DNA of 64,000 nucleotides from Chamaecrista fasciculata (Eukaryota > Streptophyta > Magnoliopsida > Fabales > Fabaceae), in NCBI GenBank assembly GCA_003254925.1, contig QANZ01052692.1, positions 1 through 64,000 on the forward strand. The letters run 5' to 3'. The position numbers were made by a program, and so were the translations under genes. Under the pieces are notes generated by a model. That model was not told the origin of the DNA, did no database searches, and worked only from the letters and a program-made list of their open reading frames with translations. This document shows, piece after piece, positions 11,215 through 23,766 of this stretch. The number at the start of each line of letters is the position of its first letter. The stretch's first letter is position 1.

Positions 11215-11399
11215 ACTCATAAAACAAATTGTTTTTTGGAATCTTTTCATTTGTTGACAAAATGCTAGAAAGAGAAACCCTCAAACCCTAAATTTTTTTT
11301 TTCAATTTTGTTTTACTTTTGAGATTGGAAATTGATAAAAATATCCAAGATCCTTCTTGTTAATTTTTAATATTACTTTTTACTAAAAAATACTTTGGN

Positions 11400-11501
11400 T
11401 CGCCGTCGCCGCCGCTTTGGTCGTTCAACTCTGGCTGAGGATCCCATCGACTTCGTCGGCGCCTTCTGCTTGAAGTCTCTTCTTCCTCACCAGATTGGTC
11501 C
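11400..11501 (-). pseudogene. fragment of splicing factor SF1 (branch-point binding protein)
   Basis: Minus strand after a CTGACAG acceptor at 11501 reads [20 protein letters not shown], then [13 protein letters not shown], up to the N at 11399. An Arg-rich run followed by SRWDP is the U2AF-ligand motif near the N terminus of plant SF1 proteins, bound by the U2AF65 UHM domain. Only this one exon piece is present and the contig ends at the N, so the rest is missing from the window. It may be a captured exon in a mobile element, since the flanks are repetitive. Confidence 0.5.
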
Positions 11502-11691
11502 CTGTCAGTACCACTCTCTGTATATTTTGTGGTTGGGTATAGATAAGTTTTAATATGTTGCATATATATCCTATTTCAGTCCACTTCATCTTATTTTGTC
11601 ACATCATGATCCTAATTACTATGCCACGTCATACTTAACGGCTAAATATGGATGGAATTCACCAAGGGACTAATGGTGGAACCTTTTGAGA

Positions 11692-11865
11692 AGTTATGGG
11701 ACCAAAATTGCAACAAAAAAAGTTATAGGACCAAAATGAAACCTTCGTCATAGTTATGGGACCAAAATTGCAACAAAAAAAGTTATGGGACCAAAATGAA
11801 ACCTTTGTCATAGTTATGGGACCAAAATTGCAACAAGAAAAGTTATGGGACCAAAAGTGCACTTA
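11692..11865. repeat. 60-bp tandem repeat, three copies
   Basis: Units starting ACCAAAATTGCAAC at 11701, 11761 and 11821 are exactly 60 bases apart and nearly identical (one copy has TATAGGACC for TATGGGACC). The GGGACCAAAA phrase is typical of the ends of plant non-autonomous transposons. Short minus-strand reading frames over it are a by-product of the repeat. Confidence 0.75.
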
Positions 11866-12140
11866 AACCTATTAATAATAATGAGGGAGTTGACACCCAA
11901 TGCCAACTCCTTCATTTCTAAAAACCATTCTCATCAATTTATCTGACTCTATTTAGTATGTAAAAGCAACAAATCATTTTATGCTCTATCTAGACAATAT
12001 TAGAATCTTTTTATGCTCTATCTAGACAATATTAGAATCCNTCACTTTCTCTTCATCATCAATAGACACAACACATATATAAATGAAAAAAACCCCTTCC
12101 CCCTTATATTAATAATAATGAGGGAGTTGACACCCAATGC

Positions 12141-12654
12141 CAACTCCTTCACTTCTAAAAACCATTCTCATCAATTTATCTGACTCTATTTAGTATGTAA
12201 AAGCAACAAATCATTTTATGCTCTATCTAGACAATATTAGAATCTTTTTATGCTCTATCTAGACAATATTAGAATCCAAACATGATCACTAATCAAATAA
12301 GTACATACCATTTGGTACATTATTAATTTGATGTCAATTTGTCATAGTTTACCATAATTTCTTCATCTGCTTCATCTCCATTTTCATCTTCATTGCCCCC
12401 TTCCATCGTTGGTCTATCAAAATTGCTAACATAAAGCTAGAAAGAGAAACCCTATTATTTTTAGGCGGTGTGCTAAGTATGGGACTACCAGCTTATTCTT
12501 TGCCGACTTTATATAGTACTCATAAAACAAAATTGCTTTTTGGAATCTTTTCATTTGTTGACAAAATGCTACAAAGAGAAACCCTAAATTTTTTTTTCAA
12601 TTTTGTTTTACTTTTGAGATTGGAAATTGATGAAAATATTCAAGATTCTTCTTG
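12141..12654 (-). repeat. second copy of the PHD-type gene 5' region
   Basis: This block matches 10871-11361 with a few percent of differences, including TATA box, leader, ATG (12404-12406) and exon 1 (12353-12406, reading MEGGNEDENGDEADEEIM) and its GTAAAC donor. The changes keep the frame open and the donor intact. A partial third copy of the downstream part lies at 11905-12040. The blocks are separated by the single Ns at 11399 and 12041. No PHD exon follows this copy. Confidence 0.65.
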
Positions 12655-13404
12655 TTTAAAACATCTCACTTTGGGTACCTGTGTGTTTTGACGTTACTCA
12701 CGTTAAGTACTTGAATTTTTTTTCTGTTAGAATTTAGACGGAATATGCTTGTGATTCAGTGAAAAATCAAATTTTGTTCCACGAACTATGCGATAAGTTT
12801 CATTTTGGTCCTAAAACAATTTTTTAAGGTCCTTTTCTTTTTATAAAGGATCAAAAACTTCAATTGAATTTGCCCAAAAACATAAATTTCTCCTCATCCT
12901 CCCACATCTCTTCGTCTTCTTCTTCACTCTTCCAACCATTCCACCATTAGCTCAAGCTCTCTCTCCTCCGATGTCCTCTTCCTCTTCCTCATCCTCACAC
13001 TCTCTCTCTCCTCCGCCGTCAAGATCGTCGTCGTCGTCGTCTGCATCATCATCGTCTGTCGCCGTCTATATATATATGTGTGTGTGTGTATCAATGTATG
13101 TGATTTGGGGTTTGTTGAGTAGAATTTTGATTTAATTTGATGAGTAGAATTTGAAATTTGTATGAGGAATGAGGGGTTGTTGAGTTTATGGGAAGAAGAT
13201 GATGGTGAAGAGTGTTTGGCTAGGTTTTAGGGTTTTAGGGTTTAGGGGTTAGGATTTTAGGGTTTAGGATTTTAGGGTTTAGGGTTTCAGGGTTTTAAAT
13301 ATTTTGTTTGATTTCAATTTAGTCCTTGCGTATCAATTTAGTCCCTGAAAGATTCTTGGATTAAGGACTAAATTGGAATGTTTGAAAGAGTTTTAGGACA
13401 CTTT
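12655..13404. mobile_element. truncated second copy of the 15164 Mutator-like element
   Basis: From 12655 (GTTTAAAACATCTCAC) to the N at 13405 the sequence matches 15225-15995 almost base for base, with small indels. The outer 60 bases of the left terminal repeat and the whole right half are missing. The copy starts where the duplicated PHD-gene block ends and stops at a single N, so it may be an assembly duplicate and not a second insertion. Confidence 0.65.
13222..13296. repeat. degenerate telomere-like TTTAGGG tract
   Basis: About ten imperfect TTTAGGG or TTTTAGGG units in a row. The same tract occurs at 15817-15883 in the other element copy, so it belongs to the element and is not a former chromosome end. 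Confidence 0.7.
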
Positions 13405-13696
13405 NTTCCTTGTTAATATTATTATTCTCTGAAAAAAAATGGATTTGTATAAGCATTTACATTCATGTCACGATCCATCTCATCATCACTTATAAATCCA
13501 ACTCAACCTCTTTAGTTTTCTCTTGTGTGGCATCTCTTTATTCTCATCGCTATTATTAGGTCCGAAACACCTTTTTAGTGTCATCAACTTTAATAGTTTT
13601 GCCAAATTTATTTTCAAAACTTGTCAAGAACCTTTTCGTCAAATAAATTAAATCAATAGCAAGTTAAGGAAGTCTAACCCAAACTGCAACATTATT

Positions 13697-13877
13697 TTTT
13701 TTCCCCAAAGTATCCCCCAGCCCGATGGGTTAAGGACTAATCCTCCGCGGATATGAGCTCTATTTAAGGGTTTGTCGCTGGCCAATTGGTTGCTGTATAC
13801 ACAAGGTAGGGATCGAATCCCCGACACTTGCTTAAGCGACCTAGTGAACTAACCACTAGACCAACCAAATTTTGTTA
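13697..13877 (-). mobile_element. tRNA-derived SINE with target duplication
   Basis: Read on the minus strand, GGTTGGTCTAGTGGTTAG resembles a Pol III A box, and GGATTCGATCCC about 50 bases on is a good B box. A short A-run ends the element (T-run at 13697 on the plus strand). The flanks carry the exact 10-bp repeat CAACATTATT at 13687-13696 and 13878-13887. Together these are the hallmarks of a plant SINE inserted by LINE machinery. It is non-coding. Confidence 0.78.
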
Positions 13878-13889
13878 CAACATTATTAT

Positions 13890-15154
13890 TTATCACATTG
13901 GTAGCCAGGTTAAAACTAGATGTCCATCTCCTAACAGTTAAGGCCCATCAAATAAAGCACAAGTATAATCCTCCTCTGTAGAAAACTTGACCAAATAGTA
14001 TCCATGGCTCAAATCAATAATAGTTAGAATCCTTGAGCCCACAAAGAAATGAGTTTCTTCTCCGGAAATTTAAATCCCACACTTTTACCCAATAATTTGA
14101 TGATAAGGGCCCTTTTAAAAAGTTTGACCATCCTAAGTCTTTCCTTTTGAGAAATTGACACAACCTTCTGACCAAAAAAAAAATTGACACAACCATACAT
14201 GCATGAACATGATTCATCATCATCAGGATCCATTAGAGAGAGAGAGGAAATTATAAATATAATAAATGAGAGTAGTGAAAAAAACTATTTTGTTTATATT
14301 TATATTAGAATATAAGTAATGATAAGTATATATTTGAGTAAGGGTATGTTAATAATTGAATATTTAGTAGAATGAAAATTAAAGTAATAGAATTTTCTAA
14401 ACCATATACAAACAACTTTTTAACACTGTTGAGCCATATAATAGAGGTAATAAAGGATCTAACACACTCCCAAAGAGGGCCTCAATTGATTTTAGTCAAT
14501 TCAAAAAATTTTTACTCTTAGGAAATTACACCTACCAAGTTGTGTACATAGTAGACCTTATTAAACTACCTTTTAGAATGCCTTTTAGAGGTACAGGTCA
14601 TCATTTAGCACTTTGGCAGTTAATTGTAGTTTAATGGGATAATGGGTCCTTACTCCTTAGGGTAAGGCTTAGGAATTGATCCACTCTTTGTTGATTTGTA
14701 ATTTTTGCTTTATTTTTAGCAGTCATTTGGCAGTATTTATAAATTTAAGAGTGACAACTCACTCTGGTGTAACTGATTATATTTTGAGAAAAAAGAATTT
14801 AATACTAAATTTTATCAAATATTTTTGTTCTTTTTTTTAGTTTTGGGTCCAAAATATATATTTCATTACATAAAAAGTACTAAATTCATACAAGCAAAAG
14901 ATCTACATGGTTAGCCTCATTCTTCTTCCTCCATAACATATATACAAATAAAATCCCAAAACTTGGACTTTTCATGAGTTCAAGTGAAAGTGACTCATTA
15001 AGTCATTATCAATGACAAGAAGTTTTTAAGTACAAAAAATATTAAGATAACACTTGCCAATATTAAAGAAATATAAAATAAACAATTTCTAACAAGAAGT
15101 TTTTAAGGTACAAATAAATTGCCAATATCAAGAAGCACATGTTGGAATACCATA
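13890..15154. other. AT-rich intergenic, no gene recognised
   Basis: No conserved coding signal. Short reading frames on the minus strand near 14014-14233 have no family resemblance. Low-complexity AT and a few T/A runs only. Confidence 0.5.
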
Positions 15155-15163
15155 GATATAAAA

Positions 15164-16557
15164 GGGTAAAATTCAAAAAACGTACCTGTGGTTTGGCCCA
15201 ATTTCACATCACTGTTGTGTGGTTTAAAACATCTCACTTTGGGTACATGTGTGTTTTGACGTTACTCACGTTAAGTACTTGAATTTTTTTCCGTTAGAAT
15301 TTAGACGGAATATGCTTGTGATTCAGTGAAAAATCAAATTTTGTGCCACGAACTATGCGATAAGTTTCATTTTGGTCCGAAAACAATTTTTTAAGGTCCT
15401 TTTGTTTTTATAAAGGATCAAAAACTTCAATTGAATTTGCCCAAAAACATAAATTTCTCCTCATCCTCCCACATCTCTTCGTCTTCTTCTTCACTCTTCC
15501 AACCATTCCACCATTAGCTCAAGCTCTCTCTCCTCCGATGTCCTCTTCCTCTTCCTCATCCTCACACTCTCTCTCTCCTCCGCCGTCAAGATCGTCGTCG
15601 TCGTCGTCTGCATCATCATCGTCTGTCGCCGTCTATATATATATGTGTGTGTGTGTATCAATGTATGTGATTTGGGGTTTGTTGAGTAGAATTTGATGAT
15701 GATGATGAAGAGAGTAGAATTTTGATTTAATTTGATGAGTAGAATTTGAAATTTGTATGAGGAATGAGGGGTTGTTGAGTTTATGGGAAGAAGATGATGA
15801 TGAAGAGTGTTTGGCTAGGTTTTAGGGTTTAGGGGTTAGGATTTTAGGGTTTAGGATTTTAGGGTTTAGGGTTTCATGGTTTTAAATATTTTGTTTGATT
15901 TCAATTTAGTCCTTGCGTATCAATTTAGTCCCTGAAAGATTCTTGGATTAAGGACTAAATTGGAATGTTTGAAAGAGTTTTAGGACACTTTACAATTTTA
16001 TTTTGATGATTTGGGACTAAAATGAATGAAAATGATGAAAAAGAGGGGGAAGTTGAGAATAATGAGATAAGAATGGGCCAACGATAAAATTACATTTTGG
16101 AGATCAATTATAAATTGGAGATAAGTTTGTGGTTGAACTAAGAATAACAGTTAATTAAAATTGCGATAAAATCACATTTTGGAGATCAAAACAGAAAAAA
16201 TGTGAAAGTTTAAGGACAAAATGAAAGAAAAAATAGCTTGTATGGCCAAAATGAAACTTATTCTATAGTTTGAAAACCAAAAATGAGATTTTAACCTTTG
16301 AGTGGAAATCAACGACTAAGATGCAAGAGAAACCAATGGTTAAGATGCAATAGAAATCGACGGCTAAGATACATTGGAAATCAATGACTAAGATTGTGTC
16401 ACGTCAGCATTTTCTATTAAAATTAACGGAACAAAAACACACATTCCCTAGTTGCTAAACGGCACATATCTCAGGTACCCAAAGTGAGACGTTTTAAACC
16501 ACACAGCAGTGATGTGAAATCGGGTCAAACCACATGTACGTTTTTTGTATTTTACCC
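15164..16557. mobile_element. Mutator-like (MULE) non-autonomous element, complete
   Basis: The terminal inverted repeats are about 83 bp: the left begins GGGTAAAATTCAAAAAACGT and the reverse complement of the right begins GGGTAAAATACAAAAAACGT, with about six mismatches over the arm. Flanking 9-mers are GATATAAAA (15155-15163) and AATATAAAA (16558-16566), 8 of 9 identical, as expected for Mutator superfamily insertion. No transposase is encoded. The interior has a CT-rich leader-like stretch, an ATG at 15538 opening a roughly 50-codon Ser-rich frame, and a TTTAGGG-rich tract. It looks like the 5' end and first intron of a host gene, so this may be a Pack-MULE; the donor gene is not recognised. 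Confidence 0.75.
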
Positions 16558-16566
16558 AATATAAAA

Positions 16567-18140
16567 TAAACCTCACTTAGAAAACACTTGAGGCTAAATT
16601 AAATAAATCTAACATTTAGGATCTCTCATTCTATTCACAAGGTTGCTAGTCGGTTTAGCCTCATTATTTTTCCTCTGTAGTATATGTACAAACAAAATCC
16701 CAAAGTTTGGACTTTTCATGAGTTCAAGTGAAAAAGTGATTAATTATTTATGGTGATTAAAGAGAGAATTAAAGACTTTGTTTAGAGTGAACTTTAGAAA
16801 GATAGTGACATCAAGTTGTTCCTTTAGCTGTGTAAGCATTTTTGCATCAAGAAGTCGTCTATCAAATCAAAAGATTGTTTTGAGCAATTTGAACCCGCAT
16901 GCATATGCCAGTATATATATAGTCGAATTAATTGTCAAAGAGTTATTCATCATTATGTCAATTAGATATATTTATATTTATATCTAATGATGGATTAATC
17001 ACCTCTAAAGTAAATGACCCTGGACCCTGGTGAAGGAGCGTCTTTTGATTGTCTTTTGTAAATGTCGTCATAGTAGAGCTAGCATATGAGGGAGGAACAC
17101 TTTTATTTGTGAGGTCTACTCGTTTAAATTTAAGAAGAGGTTAGACATAATAAAGCTCATTAAAAATGTATTACAGCTTAAAATACTGTACTAATGAAAC
17201 TATTAATTTCANGGAGAGTTGACACATGTATACGAAGGGACTAAAAACTAAACTTATTCAAGAGGGGCACTGAAGATAAAAAAAAAATTAATTATATTAT
17301 TTTTGATAAAATAGTTATTTTAATCCTTAAGTAAAAATCAATTTCATTTTATGCTAAAACCATTTCTTTGCATAGAGTTTTATTATTTATTATTATAGTG
17401 TAACTTTTTATGGGTTTTGCTCAACTGACTACAATCTTTTGAAAGACTAATTTCACGACAATAATTTTTGAATAATTAATGGGATAAAAATATTGTAAGT
17501 TGATATATCATTATATATGTTTTTAAGATTTTTCCGTCATATGCTTTTAAAGATATATATTATTACACCATATACTAGTAGTTAGAGACAAAATTGAAAA
17601 TCAAATTTTTTTCATTATTTTAAATTATAAAAATAATCTATTATTTATTTAATTTTATACTTTATTTGATGATTTCAAATTCATTTTATAACATAAGATG
17701 TCTTCAAGTTAATTTACATTAGCATTTTTCTTATATAAAATCATTTTTTAAATTTTATTTTCATTTAAACCTGCGCACATAAGTATGTACAAGTTTGTTT
17801 CTTTTACGGAAGCGACAGTTTGGACCGCAAACGCCAATTCATTCGAACATTAATAATTCTTTTACGGAATCACATATTCACATAATATATAATATCAGAC
17901 TTCGCCAAAAATCTCTTTTTTCTTTTTGGGTACTTTTGATGGAATATGCACGTAGAAATTTCCTCAGAGTACTATTTTAAGGTTAGACACGAAAAATGAC
18001 AGAAAATTACGACAACATATGTCCATGTATCAGGGGACATTCATATCTTGCAAATTGCAAGTGTCCTTTACCTTAAGCTGAACTCAATTTCGCAGAAATC
18101 AGAAGTGTTGGCATTTTTGAGTAATTATATGCCAAGGTTG
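16567..18140. other. AT-rich intergenic stretch
   Basis: Contains a single-N join at 17212 and no conserved reading frame. The end near 18140-18387 is probably the 3' untranslated region of the neighbouring minus-strand CBS gene. Confidence 0.5.
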
Positions 18141-18387
18141 ACCTTTACATAAGATATGGATTAGTGCTTGCGATTACACCAAAACAAAAAAGATCATGTA
18201 AACATATCTTTACTATATCTCCTCCCTGGCATAACCATGGTGTTGTTGATGATGATCATTACAAAAACGACTATTTCAGCGTCCAACATTTTCGTTGTCG
18301 CAATAGCAACTAAATCAAAATCCCCAGAGCCCTTGAATTTATACTTCTTGTTCATTGCAATGTCTTCCTTTCAAAACAAGCGAAACA

Positions 18388-21300
18388 TCACTGTTTGGAG
18401 CGCTTTAAGTAGACAAGCACGCCCACGCTTGTTAGAACAACAGCACCCGCAAGAATGCCCGTGCCCATTACAGATAGTCCGCCGCTTTTCTGTGCAGTCA
18501 CTATACGAGAATCTGGGGTTGTCGATTTCTTTGAATTGGCGAACTCCAAATGCAACCTTAGCACCTGTATTAGGATGCAATTTAGCTAAAACCAGATGAA
18601 TATATAAATCCAAAATAGAAGCCAGCATCAACAAATGCATGGGTGATAAGCAGACACTTTTACCTTCACTCCAGCCGATCTAGCATAGTTCACAGCAGCG
18701 ACGAAGTCACTGTCTGTTGTAAGAAGAATTTTATCACCTTCATCATCCTCGTACTAGAGGACAGAAAGTAGTCAGCATGATAACAAATGCATATACCAAA
18801 AATTTAAAACAAAGATGGTATTGAATTTGCATTGTACACACCATAACCAGAGGACGTTCTCCATCATTAGCATTACCAATCCTTTGCATGATAGCAGATA
18901 TAAGCTCCTCTAGATGCTCAGCACCTAATAACACATAAAATTATAGGCTAATATCCAAGAATCAAAGGAAGTTACAGACGTTACATGACCAATAAACAAA
19001 TATCTGTTGACCCATAAATAAAAGGCTAATATCCAAGAAAAGAAGACAGAAAAAGTGTCTGATTCATAAGTTCTTGCAATGTTTTTCTTTCCCCAAAGAA
19101 GTCACTCACCGCAGTTTAATCGATGTACACGGCCCTTAGGATCCTCAAATTTTAAGGGAAAAGAATTTCCAGGACCAACAGATGGATATGTAGATCTTGC
19201 GGTATCTGCTGGTTCAGAAGTCATGAGGCCAGAAACATCACTGCATTCAACATCTTTCAAGTTGGTTTAAAGTTTAAACAACAAACTAGATTTTACATCA
19301 GGGCAGCATGTACAACAGATAGGTACCTATGGGTGTCATAATCATCTGGTGGGTCTAAAGCAAGTGCTGAGTCCCAAAATTTTTGCATAATTGTGGTTGC
19401 CACATCATTTACTGCTCCAGAGCTATTTTCAACCTACAATGCGCATAGTTTAGTAATAAGACAATAGCATGTATATAATTATACCAATAAATACAAAAAA
19501 TAAATGAGATTCACTTCTCATTCTCAATGCACAATATGATATATACTTCAGTACTATAATACATGGGAAGCTATGATGCATGTATCAAAGAACTATGACA
19601 ATCTAAACAGATAAAAAACAAAGAAATAAGGATGATAAAATGTGTGGCAAGGTGCCAAATATAGATGGAAAAATCAACACTGCTAAAACTAAAAATTGAA
19701 AGACAAGGTTTACTTCACAAATATCGGCTAGATGATTATGTAAGATATTTTACGAATGACCAAAAGAGAATACAGAAAAACTCTTTGAGATATACATTCA
19801 AGGGCACTAATATTGATGCTCGATGATAGGAAGTCCTCCTTTGACAATACCCAGCAACCAACAAAAGACAGACATACAGACCAGGCACAACTAATACAGC
19901 ATAGTCAGATACTTCAACTTTTCATCTTAAGTGAGGCAGTAAAATCATTAAAAACAAATTTCTCCACCCTTTTTATTCTTTGATACAAATTGAAAATAAA
20001 ATTTACCATTGAAATTGCGGCGTGAGTTATTTGCAAAACATCTACACAAGCGGCAACATATCCATCTGCAAAACAAATGATAATGAGAATCTCCAGCATA
20101 AGAAACAGCCTACGACATTGACAAAGCAAAGCTCACCTCTGTCTACCACAGGAAGATGCAAGAACTTTCCATCATGCATCATATGCAAAGCATCAAGAAT
20201 TGTGGTCTCAAATGAAGCACATTCTGGGTTTGAAGTCATCACCTAATCAGAGAGAAAAAATGGAAAGAAGAAAGAAAACAAATTGCAAAAATCAGAGCCA
20301 GTAAAGATTAAAAAAAAAATTAAGGATCAACCACTTTTCATTTAAAGTTCCTTCAAAAATGATAAAATAAGAACAACCTTTTCCACTAGAGTCAACTCAG
20401 GACTTAGATTGTGAGCCACAACCCTCATGAGGATATCCTTTGAACTGCATGCACAATAAATTATACAAAAGGTACACAGTTCAAGTTCAATACATATATC
20501 ATTGAAGGACATTTCTTTTCGGAAAGTAAACAATCAAGAATGTTATTCAACATTTTGCACTTCAAAAAGTAAAGACCAGTGATTACGTGAGTATCCCCTG
20601 AATCTTATTTCCTGCGACAACAACAGCTGAATTAACACGCAAATCCCGCATCTTTTTGGCAGCAACATAGACAGGATCTGATGCTGATGCAATAGCAACC
20701 CTGGAAATATATAAAGCTACATAACTTGGTAAACCTATAAAATCTGTTTATAAATTCATAGCTTGGAAAACAATACATGTATGCATAAAAAGAAATAAAA
20801 ATTACTTTGGATGGTCACCAATAATAGTTGATAGAGAAGGCTTGAACATGCGCTCCCTCAATGTTTCTATGAACGCATATGAAGCTGATAACAACAACAA
20901 TCAAAACAGAACATTAGCAAGCAGCAGCATTATGAGATAAATGATAAATATGATAATACATGTAAAATGCACTACAATCCCATCACTCTTAAATCTAAAA
21001 ACAAAAATGTAATAATTTTCAAAACTTTAAACTTTAAGTAAAAATTGGTAAAATATGAGAAACTAACAATTTATGGAAGCAAAGCCGACAAACAAAAAAG
21101 TCAGACTCAGAACATATCAAGGCAACCACAAAAATCCATTCAAAATATTGAAAACATAACAGTATAACCTAAAAGGAAAACATAACTGTGTAAACTTTCA
21201 GAATGTTTTTCACTTCCTTCTCCTGAGAGTATTCAGATTTCTGAATATCTACTTCATTTAAAAACCAGATAAAAGTCCTTACAATCCATAAACATGCCAG

Positions 21301-23699
21301 TCATGGGTGTAATGTTATAGATTGAGCACCAAAAAATTTTTGCATCACACCAACACCTGAAACTAAACCCGGATATACATACTACTTGTACCTGCAACAG
21401 CGTCTCAATAACACCCCTGTGCACCTGACCCCCACCATAATGACAGCAAAGCACTTCATGCAGAATTGAAACCAGTTGAAAAATAAACTTTTTTTTTAGA
21501 CCAAAAATATATATTTTTTATTATTATAGTTAGAGATAGTGATTTCAATTAACATAAGGGGGAAAAATATTTTTTAAGAAACACACAGGAATTCATGTAA
21601 ACATTTTAAATTTTACATTTTGAGAAAAACACAATATACCCTCCCATTCAGCAGTGGCAGCTATAAACGTTTAATAGACATATAAGACGAGGACAGTAGC
21701 AGCTCACAAACTACATATAATCAGTCACATAAGATGTGCATATAAAGACAGTAATTTAACCAACCAGATAAACCACTTCCCCTCTGCCGTTCCACCCCTT
21801 CAACAGCAGCAGCAATGGCACTCCCCTGCTCAGCAGCCTTTTCCATCCTAGATATGGCATCATAGAGACACTTGGTAATATCCAGCAAGGCAATGACTTC
21901 ACCATTTTCCACAACAGGTAGATGCCTGAATTTACCTGTCAGTTGCCCAAAAAATTTCAAAATTGCTCAAATGATAATTTCACAGATAATAGTTTTAACT
22001 TTCGATGAGATATGATGAAATATAGTGGGGCCCCAATTGCAAAATAATGTTGCCAGTCGATATTTGATTGTAAAAGTACTTATGCAAAACCAAGACAAAA
22101 ACTCAACTAGTGGAGGGGAGGGGAAACAAAAGAAGGCTTTACAATGAACTAAAATCTAATGACTTTTAAGACCAAGCTTCTAGTACAGTCTAATGTAATT
22201 ATCACCAAAATGGAATGAAAAATTATAAGTCACACACCAAGAAGATCACCCATAATGATGAAGCCACCAGTTTGAGATGAAATAAAATAAATTAAAGGAA
22301 AAAACTAAGGGAGATTAGACAAACAGAAAATTGAACAAATTTCCTTTTACAGTGTAGTGATAAAAGAAAACTTATATATATTACTAGCTCCAGTGGATCT
22401 AGATCAAGTGATCGATGATTCAATGACATTAATAGCTGCAGACCTCACTTACATCACCTTAAAAATAAATATCTTGATATTGAGGTGTCAATAAATTATA
22501 TTATTCCTTACATTTTAGTAATCCAATGTTTTTCTCCATATATGCAATTTCATAAGACATACTCAAGACATGTGTTCCACAAGAAGTGACATCAAAGAAG
22601 CTATTTCCCCATAGCAAATACACTCTTCTACAGAATAGATACTGTTCCATATGAAGAAAGACTTCCTAAACTTTTTAACCATCCGGGGCAATAAACTAAG
22701 TATTTGTGAAGTTAATCCTATTGCTATGATAATACCTAATATGAGAAACAGCTAAAAATTGTTCCATGGCTGACCGCAAAATGTGCTAATTACAAAATTC
22801 ACCCTTCTCTAATCTCCAATTATTACTGTCACAAGCCCTTCAATTATGCATGATTCTCATGCGTGTTATGAAGCTAAACCTGAACCATAATGACAATAAA
22901 GGTAACAGTGAGAATGAAGCTAACCTTGAACCATCTTTTGGAGAGCTTCAAGGGCCAGTGAATCAGCATTGACAAATATAGGATTACGAGTCATTATTTT
23001 TGACACTACAGTCTGCTCCGGTCGCAACCCCTCAGCTATGACTCTGGCAGAAATGTCCTGACAACAACAAATACAAACCTTAAAACATTTCGCAAGGAAA
23101 TACATACATACAACCTTTGTCAACGGACACAGTATATCCTCCAAACCTTGTCAGTGAGAATTCCTGACAGCAAAGCATTGGCATCAGTTAGCAAAACAGC
23201 ATCAACTCGGCGAGCTGCCATTCGTCGACATGCCTCAGACACTGTCGTCCCTTCAGGAATTGTGAGGGCTTTAGACAACCTAAGTTTCTTCACTGTCCTT
23301 TCTCCCCCAACGGACCTAAAGAATTTCAACAACAAAACAATCAATACACGAAAAAAAAAAAAAAACAATTCTGCAGGCTACCCAGCACAGGGCAGGGGGC
23401 ATCACTTGTGAATTGCACCAGTTACCCAAGAAATTCACCAATTCTACGTTTTCAATCGAGTATACAATTCGAATAAACGACTAACTGAAACCTCAGCAGA
23501 CACATCAACCACACTCAAATATATATATATATATAAACAATAGAGAAACGTACGCTTGATGAGGCGGAGAGGAAGGCTTGCTGGAAGTGCCATTGGTTCC
23601 ATTCTCGAGCGTCGTGGACTTCTTGGACGTCGTAGACGGTGGCCGTTTCTGGGTGGAACTGTTCCTCCGGGGACCAGGAGGAGGCATCTGACCACTCAT
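18388..23699 (-). CDS. CBSCBSPB: CBS-pair and PB1 domain membrane-anchored protein (CBSCBSPB family)
   Basis: Complete gene, 14 coding exons, 1632 nt, 543 aa. Exons: 23699-23554, 23315-23147, 23057-22925, 21935-21765, 20884-20806, 20700-20587, 20444-20378, 20242-20137, 20065-20007, 19433-19327, 19240-19110, 18924-18842, 18753-18664, 18564-18388; every junction is GT/AG and the phases agree. The N terminus is Pro/Ser-rich. Four CBS motifs follow in two pairs (about residues 60-180 and 225-350), e.g. KIMTRNPIFVNADSLALEAL and VMTSNPECASFETTILDAL. A PB1 domain lies at about 411-493 with an OPCA-like acidic stretch (YEDDEGDKILLTTDSDF). A single hydrophobic helix at about 518-538 precedes the tail YLKRSKQ, suggesting tail anchoring. 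CBS pairs usually bind adenosyl nucleotides; the biochemical role of this plant family is not well defined. The ATG opens a frame with the family-like start MSGQMPPPGPRR. Confidence 0.92.
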
Positions 23700-23766
23700 C
23701 TTCTACCAGATTGATTGATGATACCTTCGCTCTGAATCTGCGAAAATTTATCAACCTATGCGCGAT

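Noticed and set aside
11701-11865. Regular 60-bp repeats considered as a CRISPR-like array
   Set aside because: The repeats are contiguous without unique spacers and the DNA is plant nuclear.
13222-13296. TTTAGGG tract considered as a former chromosome end or fusion point
   Set aside because: The same tract occurs at 15817-15883 inside a second copy of one transposable element, and the units are imperfect.
16778-16987. 69-codon open frame between the Mutator-like element and the CBS gene
   Set aside because: AT-driven composition, ends in a TATATA-derived Ile/Tyr run, no family, no splice or promoter context.
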